From: a bacterium
GTDB lineage: Bacteria > Planctomycetota > J058 > JAJDCP01
DNA length: 43,623 nt
Reading direction: 5' to 3'
Assembly (NCBI GenBank): GCA_030428695.1
Contig: JAUIEM010000016.1
Coordinates: 1 to 43,623 of the forward strand
How positions within the stretch are numbered: position 1 is the stretch's first letter; every line of letters begins with the position of its first letter. This document shows, piece by piece, positions 15,274-24,317 of this stretch. A model generated the notes under the pieces. The model worked only from the letters and a program-made list of their open reading frames with translations. It had not been told where the DNA came from and made no database searches. Position numbers and translations under genes: made by a program.

Positions 15274-16346
15274 AGCGGCTGCTGCTGATCAAGCTGAGCG
15301 CCTGCGGAGACGTCGTCCACAGCCTGCCCGCCGCCGCCGCCCTCGCCGCGGCGGGCTGGGAGCTGCACTGGCTGGTCGAGCCGCGCGCAGCTTCGCTGGT
15401 GCGGGCCTGTCCGGTGGTCGCCCGGACCTGGGAGGTGCCGCGCCGGCGCCGCTTCCCCTGGATCGCTCCCCCGGCCCTGCGCGCGCTGGCCGCCGCGCTG
15501 CGCCGGGCCGACTTCCAGGCGGTGCTCGACCTGCAGGGCCTCGCCAAGAGCGCGCTGTGGACGCTGTGGGCCGGCCTCGGCCGCCCGCGCGTCGGCTTCG
15601 CCGCCGCCCGCGAGGCCGCGCCGCTGGTCTACACCCGGCGGGTCGCCGCGCCGGTGCGGGGACGCCACGCCGTGCGCCGCTACCTGGCCGCCGCCGCCGC
15701 CCTCGGGGCGAAGGCCGGGCCGGTGCGCTTTCCCCTCGAGCCGCCCCCCGCCGCGCGGGCCGAAGCCGCAGCCCTGCTCGCCCCCCTGCCCGGGCGCTTC
15801 GCCGTGGTGCTGCCCGGCGCCGGAAAGGCGGCCAACCGCTGGCCGACCGAGCGCTGGGGCCTCGTCGCGCGCCGGCTGCGGGGCGCCGGCCTCGGCGTCG
15901 CGCTGTGCGGCGGCCCCGACGACGGCGGGCGGGCGGCGGCGATCCTGCGCGCGGTGCCCGATGCCCGTGACCTGACCGGCCGCACGAGTTGGCTCGGCTT
16001 CGCCGCTCTGGCGGAGCGCGCCGCGCTGGTGCTCGGCCACGACAGCGGCCCGCTCCACCTCGCGAGCGCCCGCGGCACGCCGACGCTCGCGCTGTTCGGC
16101 CCGGCCTCCCCGCTGCGCACCTCGCCCTGGGCGGGCTGGGCGCTCGGCGCGCAGATCGGCTGCGCGCCCTGCTGCAAGCGCCGCTGCCCCCTCGGCGAGG
16201 ACCCTCCGCCCTGCCAGCTGCGGCTCCCCCCCGAAGCGGTGTGGACCGTCGCCGAAGCGCTGCTCGCCGGGCGCGAGCCCCGCCTGCCCGGCGCGGGCCT
16301 GTGGCTGCGGCGGCCTTGCGCAGCGCTCGGGGCGGCGCTACGTTGA
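15270..16346 (+). CDS. GT9 lipopolysaccharide heptosyltransferase-like protein
   Basis: A 358-residue glycosyltransferase of family 9 (WaaC/WaaF/RfaF type), which adds heptose to the LPS inner core on the cytoplasmic face of the inner membrane. Visible signatures: MKRLLLIKLSACGDVVHSLPAAAAL at the start, a VVLPGAGKAANRWP loop, the nucleotide-sugar segment LVLGHDSGPLHLASARGTPTLALFGP, and the late cysteine cluster CAPCCKRRCPLG. The ATG overlaps the GT4 stop by four bases (ATGA). Together with the GT4 gene it suggests an LPS-core or related glycan locus and a Gram-negative envelope. Confidence 0.92.
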   Translation: MKRLLLIKLSACGDVVHSLPAAAALAAAGWELHWLVEPRAASLVRACPVVARTWEVPRRRRFPWIAPPALRALAAALRRADFQAVLDLQGLAKSALWTLWAGLGRPRVGFAAAREAAPLVYTRRVAAPVRGRHAVRRYLAAAAALGAKAGPVRFPLEPPPAARAEAAALLAPLPGRFAVVLPGAGKAANRWPTERWGLVARRLRGAGLGVALCGGPDDGGRAAAILRAVPDARDLTGRTSWLGFAALAERAALVLGHDSGPLHLASARGTPTLALFGPASPLRTSPWAGWALGAQIGCAPCCKRRCPLGEDPPPCQLRLPPEAVWTVAEALLAGREPRLPGAGLWLRRPCAALGAALR

Positions 16347-16372
16347 GGGCGCCCCCGCAGCCCCGGCCTCCG

Positions 16373-17269
16373 ATGCGCTCTCTCCTCCTCCTCACCCTGC
16401 TCGCCCCGCTCTGCGCCCAGAGCGCCGACACGGTGCGCTACGCGCTGCTCCACTCCGGGCGACGGGTCGGCAGCGTCGATGTCGTGGTCGCCCGGCGGGA
16501 CGGCGGCCGCACCCGGGTGAGCGCCGCGATCATCCGCGCCGGCCACACCCGGCGCGAGTCGGTGTCCCTGCGCGGCGACCGGCTCGCGCGCTGGTGGAGC
16601 GGCCGCGAGCGTTTCCTCGCGCCGGCAGCGCACGACGGCCCCGCGCGGCCGTTGCTCGGCGGGCTGCTGCACGCCTGGCTGCTCGCCACACGCCCCCCCG
16701 AGGAGACCCTGCGGATGTCACTGCCCGCGCTCCGGCAAGCCGTCGGCGCGGGCTCCGGACGCCGGCTGCTGCCAGCCCTCGTGGTGCCGGAGGGCGGTGC
16801 GCTGCTGCTGGTCACCCCGGGGCGCCGCTGGCGCTTCGCGACCGGAGGCGGCTACCCCGGCCGCGTCGAGCTGTCCGGCGACGAGACCTGGCTGCGGGAC
16901 GAGACCGGACCGCGGGAAGCGGTCGCCGACTTCCTGTACGGGCTGGCGGGCGACCCGGACCGGCTCGAACGCAGCGCCGACTGGCCCGCGCTCTGCCTGC
17001 ACGTTTCGGTGCGGGCCGGCGAGGCCGCCGGCCGCCCCCTGACCCCCGAGCTGATCGGCCGCCTGACCAACGCCGAGGCGGTCGCCGAGTTCCGCGCCCG
17101 GATGCTCGAGAACGCGACGGGGCTCAGCCCCCGGGTCGCCGCCGAGCTGATCTCGGGCCTGCGGGCCGAGATCGACGGCCGGCGCGCGCGCGTGCACCAG
17201 CCCGGCGGCGCGGTGTACAGCCTCGAGCTCGGCCGCGACGGCTGGCGCATTATCGGCCTGGAGCCCTGA
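16373..17269 (+). CDS. Hypothetical secreted protein
   Basis: A 298-residue protein, ATG at 16373, 27 bp after the heptosyltransferase stop. It has a clear signal peptide (MRSLLLLTLLAPLCAQSA, cleavage around Ala/Gln 15-18). The mature part is rich in Arg, Gly and beta-strand-like stretches, with one or two Cys. No domain was recognised. Co-direction and spacing suggest it belongs to the HAD-GT4-GT9 transcript and works in the envelope, but function is unknown. Confidence 0.75.
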   Translation: MRSLLLLTLLAPLCAQSADTVRYALLHSGRRVGSVDVVVARRDGGRTRVSAAIIRAGHTRRESVSLRGDRLARWWSGRERFLAPAAHDGPARPLLGGLLHAWLLATRPPEETLRMSLPALRQAVGAGSGRRLLPALVVPEGGALLLVTPGRRWRFATGGGYPGRVELSGDETWLRDETGPREAVADFLYGLAGDPDRLERSADWPALCLHVSVRAGEAAGRPLTPELIGRLTNAEAVAEFRARMLENATGLSPRVAAELISGLRAEIDGRRARVHQPGGAVYSLELGRDGWRIIGLEP

Positions 17270-17554
17270 CAGCGCCCCTTGGGACACGCAGCAGCGAGCG
17301 GCGCCAGACAGTGTCGTCCACGCGCCCGTCGATTTCCCTGGCAACCCGCCTTCGATCAGCGTCTACGGGGAATGTGAAAAGTTCTGACCGGGCGGGGTTT
17401 TTCTCGCTTTCGCCGCCGAAATGGGTAATATCCCTGGTGCTGCCGCATATCCCCTGACGAGTAAGGCCGGTGTGCGGCGGCAAGACGACGCGGACAAGAG
17501 CCCAGTTGTGCGGTGTGGTCTGATTCTTTTACAGAGTGGGCAGGATTTGAGATC

Positions 17555-17839
17555 ATGAAGAACATTTTCGTTGGCAATCTTCCCTTCAGCGCGACCGATG
17601 CTGAAATTCAGAGCCTTTTCGAGCAGCACGGTACTGTTTCTCGGGTCAACCTGATCACCGATCGCGAAACCGGGCGTCCGCGCGGCTTCGGGTTCGTCGA
17701 GATGGTTGATGAGGCTGAAGGTCAGGCCGCCATCGAAGCGCTCAACGGCTACGAAATGTCCGGTCGTGCGCTGACGGTCAATGAAGCCCGTCCGCGCGAG
17801 CGGCGTGGTGGTGGTGGCGGCGGCGGCCGCCGCTATTGA
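17555..17839 (+). CDS. Small RRM RNA-binding protein (cold-shock/Rbp type)
   Basis: A 94-residue single RRM domain. RNP2 is IFVGNL (residues 4-9) and RNP1 is RGFGFVEM (around residue 43), followed by a Gly/Arg-rich tail. This is the layout of bacterial glycine-rich RNA-binding proteins of cyanobacteria, planctomycetes and proteobacteria, which bind RNA and are often cold-induced. The ATG at 17555 has AGGATTTGAG upstream. The gene and its ~185-bp leader are clearly AT-richer than the neighbours (codons such as ATT, TTT, GTT), which fits a highly expressed gene or transfer. The long leader, with TAATAT near 17424 as a possible -10, suggests RNA-level control. A strong terminator follows. Confidence 0.95.
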   Translation: MKNIFVGNLPFSATDAEIQSLFEQHGTVSRVNLITDRETGRPRGFGFVEMVDEAEGQAAIEALNGYEMSGRALTVNEARPRERRGGGGGGGRRY

Positions 17840-17863
17840 TCGCGCTGCGTCCTGAATGAGAAC

Positions 17864-17893
17864 GGGGACCCCTCGGGGTCCCCTTTCTCTTTG
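17864..17893 (+). terminator. Rho-independent terminator of the RRM gene
   Basis: GGGGACCC-CTCG-GGGTCCCC (17864-17883) is a perfect 8-bp stem with a tetraloop, followed by TTTCTCTTTG. It lies 24 bases after the RRM stop and just before the 3' end of the convergent ftsQ. Confidence 0.9.
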
Positions 17894-17920
17894 TTGGCTG
17901 GTAGCGCAGGTTCTGTCAGC

Positions 17921-18889
17921 TCAGCTTCCCGCGGGAACCACCGCTGGCTGCAGCGGGCCGAGGCGGATCTGCTCGACGTCGGCGAAGCCCGCCGGATCGG
18001 CCTCCGCCAGGCGGAACAGGAGCTCGAGGTCCTTGATCAGCTTCTCGTCGGAGACCCGCCAGCGCGGATCGGCCGGCGAGCGCCCGTAGGCGATCGGCGG
18101 CAGACCGCGCGGCACGAAGAACAGCTCCGCGTCGGCGCCGGCCACGCCGACCCGCGAGACGTCGACCCGCGCGCCGCGCTTGTAGTCGGGATGGCCGCTC
18201 TGCTCGAGCAGATCGAGGAAGGCGAGGGCGTAGCTGACGTGCTTGCTGTCCCACAGCTGCCCCGGCAGCGGCAGCGTGCGGTCGGGCACACCGCGCAGGG
18301 ACGGCAGCTCCGCCGCGGCGAGCCGCTCCGCCCGGTACGCGCTGGTCGGCAGCAGATGGCCCTCGCGGTCGACCAGCACCCGCTCCCGGGACAGCTCGAC
18401 CCAGGCGTAGGGCACCCGCAGGTTCAGCCGCAGCTCGAGGTGGGCCGGGAAGCGCCAGGCGGCGTGCTCGATGTCGGCGAGCCAGGGCTGGCGCGCGAGG
18501 TCCTCGACCAGGCCGGGCAGGCTCGCCGCGTCGAAGGGGCTCAGCGTCGCGCCCGCTGCGCCCCGCAGCGCTGCGCGCGGTTGCGTGCTGATGTACTCCG
18601 GCCAGGCGAGCGCGACCTGGGCCCGCGGGATCGTGAAGGCGCCGTGCCGCAGCTGACTGCGCTTGACCCGCTGCGACAGGAACACGAAGCAGCCGGCGAC
18701 GAACAGCAGGCCGAGCACCTGCCGGCCGGTCGGGCTCTTCGCCCAGCCCCACAGGGCGACGCCGCCCTTGGCGAGCAGGCCGCCGAGCGTGCGCGCGTGC
18801 TCCCAGGCCACCCGGGCGAGCGCGCCCCCGTCGATCTTCGCGCCGCGCAGGTCGACCTGCGCGCTCTCGGTTTCCGCTGTCTCAGCCAT
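17921..18889 (-). CDS. ftsQ: FtsQ/DivIB-like cell division protein
   Basis: A 322-residue bitopic protein. A cytoplasmic N-terminus is followed by one transmembrane helix (~57-73, VLGLLFVAGCFVFLS), then a POTRA-like region and a beta domain with LARQPWLADIEHAAWRFP, typical of the FtsQ strand-helix pattern that includes an aromatic followed by basic P. It links the divisome to peptidoglycan synthases in the periplasm. Its ATG at 18889 lies inside the end of ddl (8-bp overlap), the classical ddl-ftsQ order. What follows in E. coli-like clusters (ftsA, ftsZ) is absent; the next gene is the convergent RRM gene. Sequence is divergent, so the call leans partly on synteny. Confidence 0.82.
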   Translation of the reverse strand: MAETAETESAQVDLRGAKIDGGALARVAWEHARTLGGLLAKGGVALWGWAKSPTGRQVLGLLFVAGCFVFLSQRVKRSQLRHGAFTIPRAQVALAWPEYISTQPRAALRGAAGATLSPFDAASLPGLVEDLARQPWLADIEHAAWRFPAHLELRLNLRVPYAWVELSRERVLVDREGHLLPTSAYRAERLAAAELPSLRGVPDRTLPLPGQLWDSKHVSYALAFLDLLEQSGHPDYKRGARVDVSRVGVAGADAELFFVPRGLPPIAYGRSPADPRWRVSDEKLIKDLELLFRLAEADPAGFADVEQIRLGPLQPAVVPAGS

Positions 18890-19826
18890 CGTGCACCCTT
18901 CCTTCGATGTTGTCGTGTCCGGCCTGCGCGCCGGCGCTCGACCAGGCCAGGGCCCGCGCGAGCAGCCGCTCGCACAGATGCCCGTAGGACATGCCCGCCG
19001 CGGCCGCCGCCATCGGCAGCAGGCTGCGCGCGGTCATGCCCGGCGTCGTGTTGACCTCCAGCAGCACCGGCCCGCGGGCGGTCTCGAACAGGTCGACCCT
19101 GCACAGCGCCGCGCATCCGAGCGCCTCCGCCGCGCGCTTCCCGGCGTCGAGCAGGACCTCGCGGACCTCGCTCGGGGGATCGACCGTGTACTTCGTGCGC
19201 TGGTCCTGGTACTTCGCCGCGTAGTCGAAGAACTCCCCGGCCGCCTCGAGCAGGATCGGCGGCAGCACCTGGCCGTCGACGACGCCGACGGTCCACTCCC
19301 GCCCGACCAGCCGCTCCTCGCACAGCACCACGTCGCCGAAGCCCGCGACCTCGGCCAGGGCTGGCGCGAAGTCCTCCGGCCGGTCGACCATACGCACCCC
19401 GAGGCTCGAGCCCTCACAGGCCGGCTTCAGGACGAGCGGAAGCGTCAGGCCGGGCAGCTCCTCGAGGCTCTCCGTCCCGGTCAGCGCCATCCCTTTGGCG
19501 ACCTGGAGCCCGGCCCGCGCCAGGGCCTCCCGGGTGGCGATCTTGTCCATCGCCAGCCGGCAGGCCTCCGGCGACGCTCCCGTGCAGGGCACCCCGCGGC
19601 TCTTGAGCTCCGCCGCGAGCTGGCCGTCCTCGCCGTAGCGCCCGTGCAGGGCGAGGAAGACGACCTCCGGTGCCGCTGCGAGCAGCGCGTCCGGGCGGTT
19701 CTCGGTCAGGTCCACGAGGACGACGTCGTGGCCGAGGGCGCGCAGGGCCTCCGCGACGCCGCGGCCGGTCTTCAAACTGATCGGGCGCTCTTTTGAAACG
19801 CCTCCGTAGGCGACGGCGACTCGCAC
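18882..19826 (-). CDS. ddl: D-alanine--D-alanine ligase
   Basis: ATP-grasp ligase making D-Ala-D-Ala for peptidoglycan stems. The GTG at 19826 is chosen because GGAGGAAGAGC is directly upstream; a GTG at 19844 overlapping the murB stop is the alternative and adds six residues. The 314-residue protein shows VAYGGVSKERPISLKTG at the N-terminus, VFLALHGRYGEDGQL, the ATP-binding LPLVLKPACEGSSLGV, ERLVGREWTVGVV, and the metal-binding end CRVDLFET...LLEVNTTPGMT. All family hallmarks are present. It sits between murB and ftsQ with overlaps on both sides. Confidence 0.96.
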   Translation of the reverse strand: MRVAVAYGGVSKERPISLKTGRGVAEALRALGHDVVLVDLTENRPDALLAAAPEVVFLALHGRYGEDGQLAAELKSRGVPCTGASPEACRLAMDKIATREALARAGLQVAKGMALTGTESLEELPGLTLPLVLKPACEGSSLGVRMVDRPEDFAPALAEVAGFGDVVLCEERLVGREWTVGVVDGQVLPPILLEAAGEFFDYAAKYQDQRTKYTVDPPSEVREVLLDAGKRAAEALGCAALCRVDLFETARGPVLLEVNTTPGMTARSLLPMAAAAAGMSYGHLCERLLARALAWSSAGAQAGHDNIEGRVHDG

Positions 19827-19840
19827 GCTCTTCCTCCGTC

Positions 19841-20746
19841 TCACCTCACCAGGTGCTCACTCGGGCGGCGCACCTCGAGGGCGAGCCGCACTCCATACCG
19901 TTCTTCCACCGTCCGCCGCACGCGCTCGATCAGGGCGAAAACATCGCCGGCCCGGGTGCCCCGGTCGCTGCAGATGAAGTTCGCGTGACGTTCGGACACC
20001 AGCGCCCCCCCGACCCGGCTGCCCTTCAGGCCCGCCCGGTCGATCAGCCGCGCCGCCGCGTCCCCCGTCGGGTTCTTGAACACGCAGCCCGCGCTGCGCG
20101 CCTTGAGGGGCTGGCTCGCGCGCTTCTTGTCGAGGATCTCCCGGGTGCGCGCCGCGACCCGCGCGGGCTCTGCCCCCTCGATCGCGAGCTCGACCTCGAG
20201 GACGAGCCGGCCGTGCAGCCCCGAGGAGCGGTAGCGGTACGGGATCCGCCCCCGCGGCAGCCGGACCAGCTCGGCACGGGCGGGATCGAGCACCAGCAGC
20301 GAGCGCACGCGGCCGGCGATGTCTCCGGCCCGGCCGCCCGCGTTCATGTAGGCCGCCCCGCCGACGGTCCCGGGGATGCCGGCCAGACACTCGAGCCCCC
20401 CCGCGCCGACCCGGCTCGCGCGGTGCACCAGCCGGGCGAGGGAGGTGCCCGCCTGGGCGATCAGCGTGCCGGGCAGGAAGCGGAACTTCGACAGGCCGCG
20501 CAGGGAGAGCACCGCGCCGTCGAAGCAGTCGTCCGTGCAGATGCTGTTCGAGCCACCGCCGAGGTAGAAGGTCGGCACGCCCGCCCGCTTGAGGAAGCTC
20601 GCGACCGCGGCCGCCTCGCCGATGCTGCGCGGCGCGAAGAACAGCGCGGCGGCTCCACCGACCCCCATCGTCGTCAGCCGGCCGAAGGGCGCGCCGCTCG
20701 AGAAGATGTCGCCGAAGCGCGCGGAGATGCGGGTCCTGAGCCTCAC
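19841..20746 (-). CDS. murB: UDP-N-acetylenolpyruvoylglucosamine reductase
   Basis: FAD-dependent reductase of the second committed step to UDP-MurNAc. The GTG at 20746 overlaps the murC TGA (GTGA) and has AAGGAG five bases upstream. The 301-residue protein has TTMGVGGAAALFFAP, the FAD-binding FYLGGGSNSICTD, CLAGIPGTVGGAAYMNAGG, the KKRASQPLKARSAGCVFKNP active-site stretch, and the C-terminal SERHANFI. Cys in place of the common Ser in the CVFKNP motif is known in some MurB lineages. Longer open reading upstream is antisense-free but within murC, so it is discarded. Confidence 0.96.
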   Translation of the reverse strand: MRLRTRISARFGDIFSSGAPFGRLTTMGVGGAAALFFAPRSIGEAAAVASFLKRAGVPTFYLGGGSNSICTDDCFDGAVLSLRGLSKFRFLPGTLIAQAGTSLARLVHRASRVGAGGLECLAGIPGTVGGAAYMNAGGRAGDIAGRVRSLLVLDPARAELVRLPRGRIPYRYRSSGLHGRLVLEVELAIEGAEPARVAARTREILDKKRASQPLKARSAGCVFKNPTGDAAARLIDRAGLKGSRVGGALVSERHANFICSDRGTRAGDVFALIERVRRTVEERYGVRLALEVRRPSEHLVR

Positions 20747-22239
20747 GCCTGCTCCTTCGGGCGCACCGCCCGCAGGTTCCGGGTCAGGCCCGAGCTGCGC
20801 CCGCTGCTCAGGCGCAGGCCGAGCGCGTGGGCGGCGGTGGTCAGGTCCCCCGCGCCCATGAACACCGCGGCCGCCTGCCGCACCGGGGTCAGGCTCTCGA
20901 CCACGTCGGCGAAGTCCGGGACGTAGCGGGAGCGCACGCCGAGCTCGCGGATGCGGGCGACGAGGTCCTGGGAAGACACGCTCTCGCACCACTGCACGCT
21001 GTCGCGGGCCGCGTAGATGTCCGGCAGCACGACCTCGTCGGCGAGGGCGAGCGCGCGGGCGAAGTCCTCGAACAAGAGCCGGGTGCGGCTGTGCTGATGG
21101 GGCTGGAAGACCGCGATCAGGCGGCGCGTCGGGTAGCGTTCGCGGGCGGCCCGCAGCACCGCCGCGACCTCGGTCGGATGGTGCGCGTAGTCGTCGACGA
21201 CCGCGAGCCCGTTGCGGTCGGCGAGGATCTGGAAGCGCCGGTCGACGCCCTTGAAGCGGCTCAGCGCCGCGAGCACCGCCGGCAAGGCGAGGCCTTCGGC
21301 GGCCGCGCTCGCGACCACGGCGAGGGCGTTGAGCAGGTTGTGCACGCCGGGCAGGGCGAGCTGCAGCTGGCCGACCGGCTGGCCGTCGTGCAGCAGGCGC
21401 GCGCTCGCTCCCTCGGGGGCCAGGCAGACGTCGACCGCCTGCCAGTTGTTGCCCTGCTCGAGGCCGAAGGTCTCGAGCCGGCAGCCGACCGCGCGGCGCA
21501 GCGGTCCGCAGCTCTTGTCGTCGCCGTTGATCACGGCCAGGCCGTCCGCCGGCAAGAGCCGGATGAACGAGCGGAAGGCGTCCTGGATCTCGGCGAGGTC
21601 CCGGTAGTAGTCGAGATGGTCGGCCTCGACGTTGGTGATCAGGGCGATGCACGGCCGCAGCTTGAGGAAGCTGCGGTCGAACTCGCAGGCCTCCGCGATG
21701 AAATGCGGCCCCTGCCCGACCCGCGCCGAACCGCCAAGCTGCCGCACCTCGCCACCGACGACAAAGGTCGGGTCGACCCCGCAGCTCAGGAAGACGTGCG
21801 ACGCCATCGCGGTCGTCGTCGTCTTGCCGTGGGTCCCGGCGACCGCGATCCCGCGCGCTCCCGCCATCAGATCCCCGAGGGCCGTCGAGTACTTGATCAC
21901 GCGCACGCCGCGTTTCTTCGCCTCGACGATCTCCGGGTTGTCATCGGGCACCGCCGCGGAGCGCACGACCAGCTCGCAGTCTTCCGGCAGGCTGCCCCCG
22001 TCCTGCCCCTCACAGAACGCGACCCCCGCCCGGATCAGCTCGCGGATGCGGCCGTTCTTGCAGCGGTCGGAGCCGCTGATCTTCGCCTTGCGGCCGAGCA
22101 GGATGCGCGCGAGGGCGCTCATCCCGGTTCCGCCGAGGCCGATCATGTGCACCCGCGGACGGGCGACGTTCGTGGGGAGCGTGGGCAACGAGCCCGGAGG
22201 GGTGACGACGACGGCGCCTTTTTTGCGTTCGGGTTGCAT
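20743..22239 (-). CDS. murC: UDP-N-acetylmuramate--L-alanine ligase
   Basis: ATP-dependent ligase adding L-Ala to UDP-MurNAc. 498 residues, close to the usual length. Visible: Rossmann start VHMIGLGGTGMSALARILLG, P-loop AVAGTHGKTTTTAM, the ITNVEADHLDYY motif, LPGVHNLLNALA, and the C-terminal VDDYAHHPTEV with FQPHQHSRT. The ATG at 22239 follows GAGG about ten bases upstream, and 62 bp separate it from the LysM gene. A Lys/Pro-rich 25-residue N-terminal extension precedes the fold. Overlaps murB by four bases. Confidence 0.96.
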   Translation of the reverse strand: MQPERKKGAVVVTPPGSLPTLPTNVARPRVHMIGLGGTGMSALARILLGRKAKISGSDRCKNGRIRELIRAGVAFCEGQDGGSLPEDCELVVRSAAVPDDNPEIVEAKKRGVRVIKYSTALGDLMAGARGIAVAGTHGKTTTTAMASHVFLSCGVDPTFVVGGEVRQLGGSARVGQGPHFIAEACEFDRSFLKLRPCIALITNVEADHLDYYRDLAEIQDAFRSFIRLLPADGLAVINGDDKSCGPLRRAVGCRLETFGLEQGNNWQAVDVCLAPEGASARLLHDGQPVGQLQLALPGVHNLLNALAVVASAAAEGLALPAVLAALSRFKGVDRRFQILADRNGLAVVDDYAHHPTEVAAVLRAARERYPTRRLIAVFQPHQHSRTRLLFEDFARALALADEVVLPDIYAARDSVQWCESVSSQDLVARIRELGVRSRYVPDFADVVESLTPVRQAAAVFMGAGDLTTAAHALGLRLSSGRSSGLTRNLRAVRPKEQA

Positions 22240-22301
22240 GCCGGAGTACCTCGCAGGGAGATGGGAGGAACCCGGGAGCGGCGCTCCCGGGCGGTGGACG
22301 A

Positions 22302-23087
22302 TCAGGAGCTGCGCGGAATCTTCAGCTTCATACCGACCCGCACGACATCGTCGTTCGCGCCGAGCAGCACCTCGCGGTTGACCTTCTGGATCTCGGGCCA
22401 GCGCGCGCCGTCGCCGAGGGTGCGCTCCGCGATCTTCCACAGGCTGTCGTTCGCCTTGACCTCGTACAGCTCGAAGCCGTTCGGGGCCTGGGCGGTCGGC
22501 GTGACCGCGGCCGGGGTGGTCGCGCCCGGCAGGTCGGGGATCACGATCTCGATGCCGTGGGGCAGGCTCTCGCCGAGGTCGTTCGCTTCGGCGATCACGT
22601 GCCACTTCGCGCCGTTGCCGTAGAAGCGCTCCGCCACCTTCCACAGGCTGTCACCGACGCGGGTCTGGTAGCGCTGGCCGGACACCTCGGCCCGCGGGGC
22701 CGGGACCGGAGCGGGGGCCGGGACGGGCTGGGCAGCCGGCTCGACGGCGGGCGTCGGCACCGGCGCGAGGGGTCCCGCCGGCAGCTCCTGCGCGTCGGCG
22801 ATGGCCGGCTCGACGACGGCGGGCGGGGTCGGCACCGGGGCGAGCGGCTCGACTTCGGTCACGGTCGGGGCCTGGACGGTCGCGCCCAGGGCGCCGAGCT
22901 CGGCGTTGGCGGTCTGCGTCTCCGGTTCCTGCGCGGGATCGTCGGACTTGTCCCAGAGGGCGACGACCAGCACGATCAGCGCGAGCACGCCGACCAGACC
23001 GATCTTCGCGCTGCTGCCGACCGAGCGGCCCGCGCCGTTGCCGCCGAGGAGTTGGGAATGGGACTTCAAGTGGGAAGGACTGGTCAT
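22302..23087 (-). CDS. Membrane-anchored protein with two LysM domains
   Basis: A 261-residue protein. One transmembrane helix (~27-45, IGLVGVLALIVLVVALW) follows a short cytoplasmic part. A Pro/Ala-rich linker (~50-140) contains two copies of PLAPVPTP. Then two LysM domains follow: RYQTRVGDSLWKVAERFYG (~142) and LYEVKANDSLWKIAERTLG (~212), each ending in an I/V-P motif. LysM binds GlcNAc in peptidoglycan. The gene lies 12 bp after murG and 62 bp before murC, an unusual insertion inside a mur cluster. It likely binds or organises the wall made by its neighbours. ATG at 23087, GAGGGAG upstream. Confidence 0.9.
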   Translation of the reverse strand: MTSPSHLKSHSQLLGGNGAGRSVGSSAKIGLVGVLALIVLVVALWDKSDDPAQEPETQTANAELGALGATVQAPTVTEVEPLAPVPTPPAVVEPAIADAQELPAGPLAPVPTPAVEPAAQPVPAPAPVPAPRAEVSGQRYQTRVGDSLWKVAERFYGNGAKWHVIAEANDLGESLPHGIEIVIPDLPGATTPAAVTPTAQAPNGFELYEVKANDSLWKIAERTLGDGARWPEIQKVNREVLLGANDDVVRVGMKLKIPRSS

Positions 23088-23099
23088 GGGTGGGCTCCC

Positions 23100-24224
23100 T
23101 CAGAGCTGGGTTGCGGTGCAAGCTATCGGTCGTCGGTCCGGGGCGGCTCGAGTCCAGGCGGCGGCGAGGCCGCGGGCGCAGTCCTCCGCCGCCCGCTCCC
23201 GGGCCAGGGGCTCCCAGCGCGCGGCTTGCGCCGCGTGCGCGGAAGGGTCGGTCAGCCAGCGGAGCAGCGCGGCCAGGGTGTCCGGGCCGAGCGCGTCCTG
23301 CGCGACGCAGCGTGCGCCTCCGTAGCGCTCCGCCGTCTCGGCGTTCGCGCGCTGGTGGTCGTCGGCGGCGTGGGGATAGGGCACGGCGACCGCCGGCAGG
23401 CGGTGGGCCGCGAGCTCGGCCAGGGTCGCGCCGCCCGCCCGGCACAACACCGCGCGGGCCGCGCGGTAGGCGGCGGGCATGTCGTCGAGGAAGCTCTCCA
23501 CCCGCGCCGTCACCGCCGCGTTCCGGTAGGTCTCGCGCAGGCCCGGAGCGTCCTTCTCCCCCGCCAGATGCAGAAGCGCGACGCCGTTCGCGGCGAAGTA
23601 CGGCGCCGCCCCGGCCAGGAAGGCGTTGAGCGCCGCCGCCCCCTGGCTCCCGCCGGTGACGAGCAGCAGCCGCGCGTCGGGCGCGAAGCCGAGCCGGCTG
23701 CGGGCGTCCTCCGGCGACAGGGCCGCCGGGGGCCGGATCGGCAGGCCCCAGGAGCAGGCCTGGCCCGGGCGCAGCGTCACGCCGCGCAGGGCCTCGGCGG
23801 GCCAGGGGCAGAGGATCTTCGCGGCGCGGCGCGCCAGGTGCCGGGTCGCGCGCCCGGCGATCGCGTTGGCCTCGAACAGCACCGTCGGCAGGCCGAGGGT
23901 CTGGGCCGCCCGCACGTGCGGGAAGGACGCGTAGCCCCCGAGCCCGACGACCAGCGCCGGGGCGGCGGCCTTGAGCTCACGCCGGGCGGCGAAGAAGGCG
24001 CGCCCGTAGCGCCACAGCACGCGAGGGCGCATCCGCAGCGGACCGACCCCGGCCGGGTGGCTGTGCGGGCGCTCGGCGAGCAGCGCCCGGTCGACGGGGC
24101 GGTCGGCGTGGCGGAAGCGGACCGTGCAGTCCGGGTCGAGGGCGCGGAACGCGTCGGCGAGGGCCAGGCCGGGGATCAGATGCCCGCCCGTGCCGCCTCC
24201 CGCCATCCAGATCTCGGTTCCCAT
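23100..24224 (-). CDS. murG: UDP-GlcNAc--lipid I GlcNAc transferase
   Basis: GT-B glycosyltransferase that makes lipid II on the inner face of the cytoplasmic membrane. The ATG at 24224 begins MGTEIWMAGGGTGGHLIPG, the MurG G-loop 1. The second loop LVTGGSQGAAALN and the donor-binding VLCRAGGATLAELAAHRLPAVAVPYPHAADDHQ segment are present, with GLGGYASFPHVRAA between. 374 residues, slightly longer than usual. It is the first mur gene of the run and is preceded by a 125-bp AT-richer gap that may hold a promoter. Confidence 0.95.
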   Translation of the reverse strand: MGTEIWMAGGGTGGHLIPGLALADAFRALDPDCTVRFRHADRPVDRALLAERPHSHPAGVGPLRMRPRVLWRYGRAFFAARRELKAAAPALVVGLGGYASFPHVRAAQTLGLPTVLFEANAIAGRATRHLARRAAKILCPWPAEALRGVTLRPGQACSWGLPIRPPAALSPEDARSRLGFAPDARLLLVTGGSQGAAALNAFLAGAAPYFAANGVALLHLAGEKDAPGLRETYRNAAVTARVESFLDDMPAAYRAARAVLCRAGGATLAELAAHRLPAVAVPYPHAADDHQRANAETAERYGGARCVAQDALGPDTLAALLRWLTDPSAHAAQAARWEPLARERAAEDCARGLAAAWTRAAPDRRPIACTATQL

Positions 24225-24317
24225 CGCGCGTCCTCGACGGCGGGTCGCAGAGACTTCGGCGACCAGCCATCTAGTCTTTTCGGATGGGTGCGGGACCTTC
24301 TTTGATGCACGGGCCAT

